Assembly (NCBI GenBank): GCA_023460935.1
Contig: JAEWOI010000040.1
Coordinates: forward strand, 1 to 29,582
Direction: 5' to 3'
Length of the DNA stretch: 29,582 bases
Source: Actinomycetes bacterium
GTDB lineage: Bacteria > Actinomycetota > Actinomycetes > Propionibacteriales > Propionibacteriaceae
The translations under genes and the position numbers were made by a program. Position 1 is the first letter of the stretch; the number at the start of each line of letters is the position of its first letter. The notes beneath the pieces are model-generated. The model saw nothing but the letters and a program-made list of their open reading frames with translations. It was not told the origin of the DNA and searched no databases. Below, piece after piece: positions 17,984 through 25,281 of the stretch.

Positions 17984-20143
17984 TCAGGAACCGGTGGGCC
18001 CGGCCGGCTCCTCCGGGGTCAGCGGAGAGGCGGCCACCAGCTCCGCCCCGGTGCGCACCTCGGCGGCCAGGACGGCGACCGTCCGGCCCGGCAGCCGCAC
18101 CGTGGAGCCGGGTGCCAGCCGCTTGCGGGGCAGCTCCGCGGGCAGGCCGGTGTGGGCCACCACCTGGTAGGACACCGCCCACGGCGCGCCGGGCAGAGAC
18201 AGCTCGATCGGGTCCCAGCCGGCGTGGAAGTAGACCAGGAAGCCCTCGGTCCGGTCCGACAGGTACATCCCCAGCGTCCGGCGGCCGGGGTCGTGCCATG
18301 CCTCGGTGGTCATCTCGGTGCCCGACTCGGTGAACCAGGCCACCGGGGAGCGGCCCAGGCCGTGACCGTCGGCGTCGGTGACCTCGCCGTGGTGGCGCCA
18401 CTGCCCCGGTCGCAGCAGCGGGTGCTCCGCCCGTAGCCGCAGCAGGGTGCGGGTCAGGTCCTCCTGGTCCGACCACTCCTCGCGGGTGGTCCAGCTGACC
18501 CAGGAGACGGGGGAGTCCTGACAGTAGGCGTTGTTGTTGCCGCCCTGGGTGCGGCCCATCTCGTCACCGGCCGTGATCATCGGGATGCCGGCGCTCAGCA
18601 GCAGCGTGGCCATCAGGTTCCGCGCTGTGCGTCGCCGGTTGGCGTTGATGTCGGGGTCGTCGGTCTCGCCCTCGTAGCCGTGGTTCCAGGAGCGGTTGTC
18701 GTCCGCGCCGTCCCGGTTGCGCTCGGCGTTGGCCTCGTTGTGCTTGAGGTCGTAGGTGACCACGTCCCGCATGGTGAAGCCGTCGTGCGCCGTGACGAAG
18801 TTCACCGAGGAGGTGGCCGGGCGACCGCCGTGCTCGAAGATGTCCGATGAGCCCGAAAGCCGGGTGGCCAGCTCCTGCACCCCGCCCACCGCGCCGCGCC
18901 AGAAGTCGCGGGTGAAGCCGCGGAAGCGGTCGTTCCACTCCGACCAGCCGGCGCCCCAGCGGCCCACCTGGTAGCCGTAGGGGCCGAGGTCCCAGGGCTC
19001 CGAGATCAGCACCTTCTGGGACAGCACCGGGTCGGCAGCGACCAGTTGCTTGAACCGGTGGTCCTGGTCGACGTGGTGGCGGTAGTCGCGGATGAGCGTG
19101 GTGTGCAGGTCGAACCGGAAGCCGTCCACGCCCAGGTCGGTGGCCCAGTAGCGCAGCGAGTCCAGCACCAGTTTCAGCACGCCCGGGGTGGAGGTGTCGA
19201 CGGCGTTGCCGCAGCCGGTCACGTCGTAGTCGTTGCGCTGGTCGTCGGTGAGCCGGTAGTACGCGCCGTGGTCGATGCCGCGGAAGCTCAGGGTGGGCCC
19301 GTCGTGGCCGCCTTCGCCGGTGTGGTTGTAGACGACGTCGAGGATCACCGCGATCCCGGCATCGTGCAGCGCGCCGACCATCTGCTTGAACTCCGCCACC
19401 TGCTCCCCGAGCGTGCCGGAGGAGGAGTAGGCGCCGTGCGGGGCGAAGAAGCCGAGGGTGTTGTAGCCCCAGTAGTTCGTCAGCCCGCGACCCACGACGA
19501 AGGGTTCGGAGACGAAGTGGTGCAGCGGCAGGAACTCCACGGCGTTCACGCCGAGGTCGACCAGGTGCTGCACGACCGCCGGGTAGGCCATGCCGGCGTA
19601 GGTGCCGCGCAGGTGCTCCGGCACGGCCGGGTGCTGGCGGGTGTAGCCGCGCAGGTGGGCCTCGTAGATCACGAGCTCCTCGGCCTTCGGCTGCTGCCGC
19701 AGGGCAGGAGGCGGGGGGCTGTCGGCCACCACAACGCTCAGCGGCACGGCAGCGAAGGAGTCGGTGGGGTCGGGCAGGTAGTTCGACTCGGCGGTGTGGT
19801 CGGTGATCGGCCCGGAGTAGTCGACCCCGCCGGTGATCGCCCGCGCGTACGGGTCGAGCAGCAGCTTGCCCGGGTTGAAGCGTTCCCCGGTCTCAGGTGA
19901 CCAGCGGCCGTGCACCCGGTAGCCGTAGCGCTGGCCGGCCCCGACGCCCGGCACGCGCAGCTCCCAGACCCCGGAGCCGACGTTGTCGAGATCGAAGTTG
20001 GTCTGTGCCCGGTGTTCGTCCACCAGCGCCAGCTCCACCCTGGTCGCGCGCGGCGCCCAGAGCGAGAAGGTGGTGCCGTCCGCGTCAGCCCGCGCCCCCA
20101 GCGGGGTCGCGTCGGCCGGGTTCGGCTGGACTGTCGGGTTCAT
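17984..20143 (-). CDS. glgX: Glycogen debranching enzyme (isoamylase type)
   Basis: 719 residues, GH13_11. Hydrolyses alpha-1,6 branches of phosphorylase-trimmed glycogen. CBM48 at residues about 10-110 (GTTFSLWAPRATRVELAL), then the barrel: DVVYNHTGEG, nucleophile Asp in GFRFDLHTTL, acid Glu in LISEPWDLG, and the transition-state Asp in VTAHDGFTMRDVV, plus GNNNAYCQDSPVSWV. The ATG at 20143 has AAGGTGAGG directly upstream and starts the homology; a start five codons earlier would swallow that site. It is not in the glgE operon, but lies 4 kb from it on the same strand. Confidence 0.95.
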   Translation of the reverse strand: MNPTVQPNPADATPLGARADADGTTFSLWAPRATRVELALVDEHRAQTNFDLDNVGSGVWELRVPGVGAGQRYGYRVHGRWSPETGERFNPGKLLLDPYARAITGGVDYSGPITDHTAESNYLPDPTDSFAAVPLSVVVADSPPPPALRQQPKAEELVIYEAHLRGYTRQHPAVPEHLRGTYAGMAYPAVVQHLVDLGVNAVEFLPLHHFVSEPFVVGRGLTNYWGYNTLGFFAPHGAYSSSGTLGEQVAEFKQMVGALHDAGIAVILDVVYNHTGEGGHDGPTLSFRGIDHGAYYRLTDDQRNDYDVTGCGNAVDTSTPGVLKLVLDSLRYWATDLGVDGFRFDLHTTLIRDYRHHVDQDHRFKQLVAADPVLSQKVLISEPWDLGPYGYQVGRWGAGWSEWNDRFRGFTRDFWRGAVGGVQELATRLSGSSDIFEHGGRPATSSVNFVTAHDGFTMRDVVTYDLKHNEANAERNRDGADDNRSWNHGYEGETDDPDINANRRRTARNLMATLLLSAGIPMITAGDEMGRTQGGNNNAYCQDSPVSWVSWTTREEWSDQEDLTRTLLRLRAEHPLLRPGQWRHHGEVTDADGHGLGRSPVAWFTESGTEMTTEAWHDPGRRTLGMYLSDRTEGFLVYFHAGWDPIELSLPGAPWAVSYQVVAHTGLPAELPRKRLAPGSTVRLPGRTVAVLAAEVRTGAELVAASPLTPEEPAGPTGS

Positions 20144-20225
20144 CCACCTCACCTTCACGGACCTGGACGCCCCTTAGTGTGACCTAACCTGAACCAAGCA
20201 CCAGCATCCGACCCTCAGAATCCGA

Positions 20226-20235
20226 GAAACGTTTC
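20226..20235. promoter_or_regulatory. Palindrome GAAACGTTTC, LacI-family operator-like
   Basis: A perfect 10-bp palindrome with a central CG, the usual core of LacI/GalR-family operators, in the region shared by glgX (83 bases upstream of its ATG) and the cysteine desulfurase (25 bases before its TTG). The direct repeat TCAGAAT occurs at 20215 and 20234. It could serve carbon control of glgX; no regulator gene is adjacent. Confidence 0.35.
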
Positions 20236-20259
20236 AGAATGCCGCCCGGAGGTGAACGG

Positions 20260-21393
20260 TTGACCAGCCGCAGCTACCTTGACCACGCCGCGGGCTCCCC
20301 GGCGCTGCCCGAGGCGGTGGCGGCGATGGCGGAAGTGCTGGGCGTGCCCGGCAACCCCAGCTCGCTGCACACCGCGGGCCGGACGGCACGCCGGACGCTC
20401 GAGGAGGCAAGGGAGTCGATCGCGGCCGACCTCGGCGCGCATCCGACCGAGGTGGTGTTCACCTCCGGCGGCACCGAGGCCAACAACCTGGCGCTGCTGG
20501 GCGGGCAGGCAGCCGGTGCTGCCGCCGGCCGTCCGGCGGTGGCCATCTCTGGCATCGAGCACCCGTCGGTCGCTGCCGTCGGCGACCGGCTGGCCGAGGT
20601 GGTGCTGCTGCCGGTGACGGCTTCGGGCCACCTCGACGTGGCCGCTGCCGCCGGCCTGGTGGGGGAGCGCACCGGGCTGGTGTCGGTGATGTGGGTCAAC
20701 AACGAGACCGGTGCCGTGCAGCCTGTGCAGCAGGTGGCCGAGCTGGCCCGTGCTGCGGGGGCGCTCGCGCACTCCGACGCGGTGCAGGCCTTCGGCCACC
20801 TTCCGGTGGCCTTCGGGGAGTCCGGGCTCGACCTGCTCACCGTCTCCGCCCACAAGCTGGGCGGGCCGGTCGGCATCGGGGCCCTGGTGGTGCGCCGCGG
20901 GGTGCGGCTGCTGCCGCCCGGCTTCGGCGGCGGCCAGGAGGCGAGGCTGCGCTCCGGCACTGTCCCGGTGGCCCTCGCCGCAGGCTTCGCCGCAGCCTGC
21001 CGGGCGGCCGGCGCCCGCCTCGTGGCGGAGTCCGACCGGCTGGCCCGACTCCGGGACCGGCTGATCAGCGGCGTTCTCGCAACCGTGCCGGGCAGCGTGA
21101 CCAACACCGTTGCGCCGTGCGGTCCGGCGATCGTCAACCTCGGCTTCCCCGGCACCCGCGCCGACGACGTGCTGCTGCTGCTCGACGCGGCCGGCATCGA
21201 CGCCTCCACCGGCTCGGCCTGCACCGCCGGGGTGCACCAGCCCAGTGAGGTGCTGCTGGCGATGGGGCGCCAGGTCGCCGACGCCGCAGCCAGCCTGCGC
21301 TTCTCCTTCGGCCCGGACACCAGCGTCGCCGACGTCGAGCGGCTGCTCGAAGTGCTGCCTGCGATCGTCGCACGGGCCCGCGCCGCGGCCTGA
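20260..21393 (+). CDS. Cysteine desulfurase (IscS/NifS type)
   Basis: 377 residues, PLP-dependent fold-type I. Removes sulfur from cysteine for Fe-S clusters and tRNA thiolation. Visible: YLDHAAGSP start, TSGGTEANNLALLG, EHPSV with the catalytic His (101), MWVNNETGA, SHSDAVQAFG-like AHSDAVQAFG, the PLP lysine (199) in TVSAHKLGGPVG and the mobile-loop Cys321 in STGSACTAGV. The TTG was chosen because GGAGGTGA lies four bases upstream; an ATG seven codons earlier has no such site. mnmA follows 44 bases later, a pairing that points to sulfur delivery for tRNA modification. Which role dominates cannot be told from sequence. Confidence 0.93.
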   Translation: MTSRSYLDHAAGSPALPEAVAAMAEVLGVPGNPSSLHTAGRTARRTLEEARESIAADLGAHPTEVVFTSGGTEANNLALLGGQAAGAAAGRPAVAISGIEHPSVAAVGDRLAEVVLLPVTASGHLDVAAAAGLVGERTGLVSVMWVNNETGAVQPVQQVAELARAAGALAHSDAVQAFGHLPVAFGESGLDLLTVSAHKLGGPVGIGALVVRRGVRLLPPGFGGGQEARLRSGTVPVALAAGFAAACRAAGARLVAESDRLARLRDRLISGVLATVPGSVTNTVAPCGPAIVNLGFPGTRADDVLLLLDAAGIDASTGSACTAGVHQPSEVLLAMGRQVADAAASLRFSFGPDTSVADVERLLEVLPAIVARARAAA

Positions 21394-21407
21394 GCAGGCG
21401 CGGCGCG

Positions 21408-21413
21408 TACACT
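21408..21413 (+). promoter_or_regulatory. -10-like hexamer before mnmA
   Basis: TACACT fits TANNNT, with a leader of about 18 bases that contains AGGAGGT. mnmA may therefore have its own promoter as well as read-through from the desulfurase gene. Confidence 0.35.
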
Positions 21414-21437
21414 CGTCCGGGTTCTCGAGGAGGTAGC

Positions 21438-22514
21438 GTGCGGGTGCTGGCTGCGATGTCCGGCGGGGTCGACTCCGCCGTGGCCGCCGCGCGGCTGGTC
21501 GACGCCGGCCACGAGGTGGTGGGAGTGCACCTGGCCCTGTCGAAGAACGCCGAGACCTACCGCAGCGGAGCCCGCGGCTGCTGCTCGCTGGAGGACAGCC
21601 ACGACGCCAGGCGCGCCGCCGACGTGATCGGCATCCCGTTCTACGTCTGGGACTTCGCCGACCGGTTCCACGCCGACGTCGTCACCGACTTCGTCGATGA
21701 GTACGCCGCCGGCCGCACGCCCAACCCGTGCCTGCGCTGCAACGAGAAGATCAAGTTCGCCGCCGTCCTCGAACGCGGACGGGCGCTGGGCTTCGACGCC
21801 GTGGCCACCGGCCACTACGCGCGGGTGGAGCGTTCGGGCGGACGGGTGTCGCTGCACCGCTCTGGCGAGCCGGCCAAGGACCAGTCCTACGTGCTCGGAG
21901 TGCTGGACGCCGACCAGCTGCGGCACTCGCTGTTCCCCCTGGGCGGGGACACGGCCAAGGCCGCCGTGCGGGCCGAGGCCGCAGAGCGCGGCCTGTTCGT
22001 CGCGCGCAAGCCCGACAGCCACGACATCTGCTTCATCCCCACCGGCGACACCGCCGGCTTCCTGCATGCCCGGCTCGGGCGCAGGGACGGCGCCATCGTC
22101 GACGAGGCGGGCGATGTGGTGGGCGCCCACGCCGGGGCCCACCAGTTCACGATCGGTCAGCGCCACGGGCTGCACCTCTCGGTGCCCGCCGCCGACGGCC
22201 GGCCCCGCTACGTGCTCGGGATCGACCCGGTGGGCAACACCGTCACCGTCGGGCCGAAGTCGTCCCTCGCCGTCCGCAGCATCACCGGCATCCGGCCCAC
22301 CTGGACCGAGGAACCGGTGCGCGGGTCGTGGCGGGGGCTGGTGCAGGTGCGGGCCCACGGCGAGGCGATGCCGGCGACGATCGATGCCGCCGGAACCGCG
22401 GTCGACATCCGGCTGGACAGTGGGGCCTTCGGCATCGCACCCGGCCAGGCCGCGGTGTACTACGACGGCGACCGGGTGGTGGGCAGCGCCACGATCTCGG
22501 CCACGGCCGCCTGA
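21438..22514 (+). CDS. mnmA: tRNA-specific 2-thiouridylase
   Basis: 358 residues. Makes 2-thiouridine at position 34 of tRNAs for Lys, Glu and Gln, using ATP and persulfide sulfur. The PP-loop SGGVDS (residues 8-13) and the two catalytic cysteines are present: Cys98 in TPNPCLRCNEKIKF and Cys198 in DSHDICFIP, matching Cys102 and Cys199 of E. coli MnmA. FTIGQRHGL and the C-terminal beta domain follow. GTG start with AGGAGGT six bases upstream. Its TGA overlaps the ATG of the next gene by one base. Confidence 0.96.
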   Translation: MRVLAAMSGGVDSAVAAARLVDAGHEVVGVHLALSKNAETYRSGARGCCSLEDSHDARRAADVIGIPFYVWDFADRFHADVVTDFVDEYAAGRTPNPCLRCNEKIKFAAVLERGRALGFDAVATGHYARVERSGGRVSLHRSGEPAKDQSYVLGVLDADQLRHSLFPLGGDTAKAAVRAEAAERGLFVARKPDSHDICFIPTGDTAGFLHARLGRRDGAIVDEAGDVVGAHAGAHQFTIGQRHGLHLSVPAADGRPRYVLGIDPVGNTVTVGPKSSLAVRSITGIRPTWTEEPVRGSWRGLVQVRAHGEAMPATIDAAGTAVDIRLDSGAFGIAPGQAAVYYDGDRVVGSATISATAA

Positions 22515-23527
22515 TGGTCGGTTTCACCGGCCTGGGCTCGCTGCCGGGCAGCGACTACGCAGCCGCGCTGCGGATGACCTTCGACAAGGTGCCGGACCTG
22601 CCGTACCTGCCCGAACTGCCCGACCGTGGCCCGTGGGCCGGGCTGTTGGGGCGGGGGCTGGCGTTGCCGACGGGGCTGCCGGCCGAGTACGGCGCCGGCG
22701 AATGGCGGCTGTCGGACACCCCCGGCCTGGACCAGCGGCGGGCGCGGGCCACGCTGCGAGACGACCTCGACCAGCTCGAGGAGGCCGCAGACGGCTACAC
22801 CGGGCGGTTCAAGGTTGCGGTCACCGGCCCCTGGACGCTCGCCGCCTCGGTGGCCGTGGCGCACACCGGCAGGGTGCTGGCCGACCCGGGGGCTCGCCGC
22901 GACCTGGCGCAGGCGCTGGCCGAGGGCGTCGGGGAGTTGCTGGCCGACGTGGCCAGGCGGCTGCCGGGCGCCGAACTGGTGCTGCAGGTGGACGAACCCT
23001 CCCTGCCCGCGGTGGCGGCGGGCGCCGTGCCCACGCCGGGCGGGTTCTTCCGGCACCGCGCCGTCGACCTGCCCGAGCTGTGCCGGTCGCTGCGCTGGCT
23101 CACCGGCGAGGCCGGCCGCCGGGGGCTGGCTGTGCCAACTGTGCTGCACTGCTGTGCGCGCTGGCCGGACGGCTGGCCGGCGGCTGCCCTCACCGGCGCC
23201 GATTCGACCGCTGCCGGCTTCCAGGCGCTCTCTGTCGACGTCGAGCAGCTCGGCGGCGCGGACTGGGAGGCGCTGGCCGGCGCGGTGGACGGCGGCGCCG
23301 GGCTGTACCTGGGCTGCCTGCCGACTGGGGGTGAGCGGCGTCCGGCAGGTGTCGACCACGTCCGCCGCAGCGCGCTGGGCGCCCTGGAGCGGATCGGCGG
23401 CCCGCCGGCCGAGCGGCTGGTGCTCACGCCGTCCTGCGGTTTGGCGTCCTGGAGTCCGGTGGAGGTCAGCCGGGGCTTCGACGTGCTGGCGCGGGCTGCG
23501 GAGCAGGTCGGGACGGAACTGGCCTGA
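22514..23527 (+). CDS. Core-MetE-like methionine synthase domain protein
   Basis: 337 residues, only the C-terminal, zinc-binding half of cobalamin-independent methionine synthase; the N-terminal half is missing as in other stand-alone core proteins. The zinc ligands are represented by His and Cys in VLHCCARW and Cys in LTPSCGLASWSP; Glu in SVDVEQLG is the likely third. FTGLGSLPG at the start matches the family. It may methylate homocysteine using a methyl donor other than methyl-tetrahydrofolate-triglutamate, as proposed for core-MetE proteins, but another thiol is possible. ATG overlaps the mnmA stop (TGATG), so translation is coupled. Confidence 0.85.
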   Translation: MVGFTGLGSLPGSDYAAALRMTFDKVPDLPYLPELPDRGPWAGLLGRGLALPTGLPAEYGAGEWRLSDTPGLDQRRARATLRDDLDQLEEAADGYTGRFKVAVTGPWTLAASVAVAHTGRVLADPGARRDLAQALAEGVGELLADVARRLPGAELVLQVDEPSLPAVAAGAVPTPGGFFRHRAVDLPELCRSLRWLTGEAGRRGLAVPTVLHCCARWPDGWPAAALTGADSTAAGFQALSVDVEQLGGADWEALAGAVDGGAGLYLGCLPTGGERRPAGVDHVRRSALGALERIGGPPAERLVLTPSCGLASWSPVEVSRGFDVLARAAEQVGTELA

Positions 23528-23564
23528 CCCGGGGCATTTCGCGCCGGGGTGAATACTGGGATTC

Positions 23565-24635
23565 GTGGAACGCGCCGCAGCTCAGCCCTGGCGGGGGCTC
23601 GGCTGGCTGAGCCTGCCGGCGGTGGGTGCGGTCTCGTGCCTCGTCGGCAACCCCCTCGCCGAGCTGGCCGGGCCCACGGGCGGAGCCGGCGGCGCGCTCG
23701 CTGCTCTCACCCTCACCTTCGCGCTCGCAGCTGTCGGCAACCTCGTCCTGCGAGGGGTGGGCGAACACCGGCCCCGGCGCCGGTTCGTCCTGCTGTGGGC
23801 CGGTGCCGGCGGGGCGGCCCTCCTGACCACGGCCGCACTGGTGTGTGGCCGGCTCGTCGCGAAGGGGACGGTGCCGCCCGGCGCTGCAGCTTTGGCCGGT
23901 TGGCAGGCTGCCCCGGTCGCGCTGCAGTGGACGCTCACCTGGGGGCTGGCCGCTGCGGGCCTCACCGCGGCTCTTGGCCCGGTGCGTCCGGTCGCAGCCC
24001 TCGGCCCGGCCCTGTACGCGCGGGTCGGCGTGGCCGCGCTGCTGCTGGGCGCAACCATCACCGCGGCGGGTGCGCTGGTGGCCGTCCCGGCCCTCGCGGG
24101 CAACCCGGGCCAGCGGCCCGCTCCAGTGCCGCCGACGGCCAGGCCGACGCCGGCGGTGCCGACCCCGACGGCCGAACCGTCCGACCCGGCCCTGTTGACG
24201 AACCCCGACCCGGAGCCCGGACACCGCGGGCGCTGCGAACCCTCCGTGGTGGCGCTCACCTACCGGTTCGCCGACGCGGCCCTCGGTGCCCGCTACGGGG
24301 TGCTCACCGCGACCAACACCGGCTCCCGCCCGTGCTCGTTGAAGGGCTACCCCGACCTCGCGTTCGCTGACGTCGAGGGCAACAACGTCCGGGTGAGGCT
24401 CGCCCACGGCCGCTGGAACGGGCAGGGCGAGAAGGTTCGGCGGATCGTGCTCGCGCCCGGGGCGAAGGCCAGGGCTGAGCTGTCGTGGCGCGCCGACGCC
24501 GGGGCCTACGACCGGGCCGTGCGGCTCATGCTGGCCGCACCGTTCGCCGGGGCGGAGCGGACGGCCTGCAGCGACCGCTTCGAGCTCGTGAACGGTTCGT
24601 CGGTGCGCCTCTCGCCGTGGCTCCCGACCCGCTGA
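23565..24635 (+). CDS. Membrane protein with C-terminal DUF4232 domain
   Basis: 356 residues. Residues 1-185 hold about five hydrophobic helices; residues 186-220 form a Pro/Thr-rich linker; residues 225-356 are a DUF4232 domain (C-x-PSVVALTYRFADAALGARYGVL, TNTGSRPCSLKGYP, VLAPGAKARAELSW, C-x-DRFELV) with cysteines spaced for disulfides, expected outside the cell. Function of DUF4232 is unknown. GTG start with GGGA close upstream; AATACT lies seven bases before it. It follows the core-MetE-like gene by 37 bases and may have its own promoter. Confidence 0.8.
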   Translation: MERAAAQPWRGLGWLSLPAVGAVSCLVGNPLAELAGPTGGAGGALAALTLTFALAAVGNLVLRGVGEHRPRRRFVLLWAGAGGAALLTTAALVCGRLVAKGTVPPGAAALAGWQAAPVALQWTLTWGLAAAGLTAALGPVRPVAALGPALYARVGVAALLLGATITAAGALVAVPALAGNPGQRPAPVPPTARPTPAVPTPTAEPSDPALLTNPDPEPGHRGRCEPSVVALTYRFADAALGARYGVLTATNTGSRPCSLKGYPDLAFADVEGNNVRVRLAHGRWNGQGEKVRRIVLAPGAKARAELSWRADAGAYDRAVRLMLAAPFAGAERTACSDRFELVNGSSVRLSPWLPTR

Positions 24636-24655
24636 CCCGGGCCAGGCCGGCGGGT

Positions 24656-25210
24656 TCAGCCGGGCCGGACCACCTCGAAGCTGGCCTGGGCGAACTCGCC
24701 GCTGCGGACGAGCTCGGTGAGCCGCAGCTCGGCCCGCCGCGGCAGCAACGGCATGCCCGAGCCGAGCGTGACCGGGGCGATGCTCACCACGACTTCGTCC
24801 AGCAGGCCGTGGTCTAGGAACTGCCCGGCCAGGTCCCCGCCGCCGACCACCCAGACGTCCCGGCCGCCGGCGGCAGCGACCATCTCGGCGTGCACCTGCG
24901 GCACCGGTGCAGCGGTGGGACGCACGTCGGCCCCCGGCCAGGGCGGCAGCTCGTGGTGGGTGAACACCCAGCAGGGCTGTTCGTAGGCCCAGGGCCCGGT
25001 GACCGCTCCCGCGTCGTCGTGGCTCGCGCGGTGCACCCACTCATAGGTGTGCGCGCCCATGCACAGGGCGCCCACGCCGGCGATGAACTCCGCATAGCCC
25101 AGCGGCCCGTCGCCGCCGCCCTCCCGGCTGAGCAGCCAGTCGAGCGAATGGTCGGTGGTGGCGATGAACCCGTCGAGGGTGGTGGCGGTGTAGAACACGG
25201 TTCGGGCCAT
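24656..25210 (-). CDS. Dihydrofolate-reductase-like (RibD C-terminal type) protein
   Basis: 184 residues, RibD C-terminal/DHFR-like fold: FYTATTLDGFIATTDHSLDWL, GALCMGAHTYEWV, VWVVGGGDLAGQFLDHGLLDEVVVSIAPVTLGSGMPLL. Members of this group are usually annotated as NADPH-dependent reductases but are not the DHFR of folate synthesis. The ATG at 25210 was chosen from homology; another ATG or GTG lies six codons upstream (25228). It is convergent with the DUF4232 gene and divergent from ligA. Confidence 0.88.
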   Translation of the reverse strand: MARTVFYTATTLDGFIATTDHSLDWLLSREGGGDGPLGYAEFIAGVGALCMGAHTYEWVHRASHDDAGAVTGPWAYEQPCWVFTHHELPPWPGADVRPTAAPVPQVHAEMVAAAGGRDVWVVGGGDLAGQFLDHGLLDEVVVSIAPVTLGSGMPLLPRRAELRLTELVRSGEFAQASFEVVRPG

Positions 25211-25269
25211 CGCCCAGTCATCCCGCACCGGCGGGGTGCTGTCAAGGGCCGGCTGTGGGAGCCCCGCGA

Positions 25270-25275
25270 TAGGTT
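25270..25275 (+). promoter_or_regulatory. -10 hexamer of a probable leaderless ligA transcript
   Basis: TAGGTT, six bases before the ligA ATG, with no ribosome binding site between; identical hexamer and spacing to glgE. Confidence 0.5.
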
Positions 25276-25281
25276 TCCGCC

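Noticed and set aside
20174..20192. DtxR/IdeR-like iron box (14 of 19 positions equal to TTAGGTTAGCCTAACCTAA) between glgX and the cysteine desulfurase
   Set aside because: The left half-site is poor (TTAG then TGTG), one side only is well matched, and no iron gene other than the desulfurase is near. A few mismatches too many to call.
20144..20259. Possible S-adenosylmethionine or T-box riboswitch before the cysteine desulfurase
   Set aside because: Only about 115 bases are shared with a divergent gene and no conserved helices, T-box sequence or terminator stem can be seen.
21728..22514. Plus-strand open frame extending the core-MetE gene upstream through mnmA
   Set aside because: The 262 extra codons are an out-of-frame reading of mnmA with Arg/Ala/Gly-rich composition; the ATG at 22514 overlaps the mnmA stop and starts the homology.
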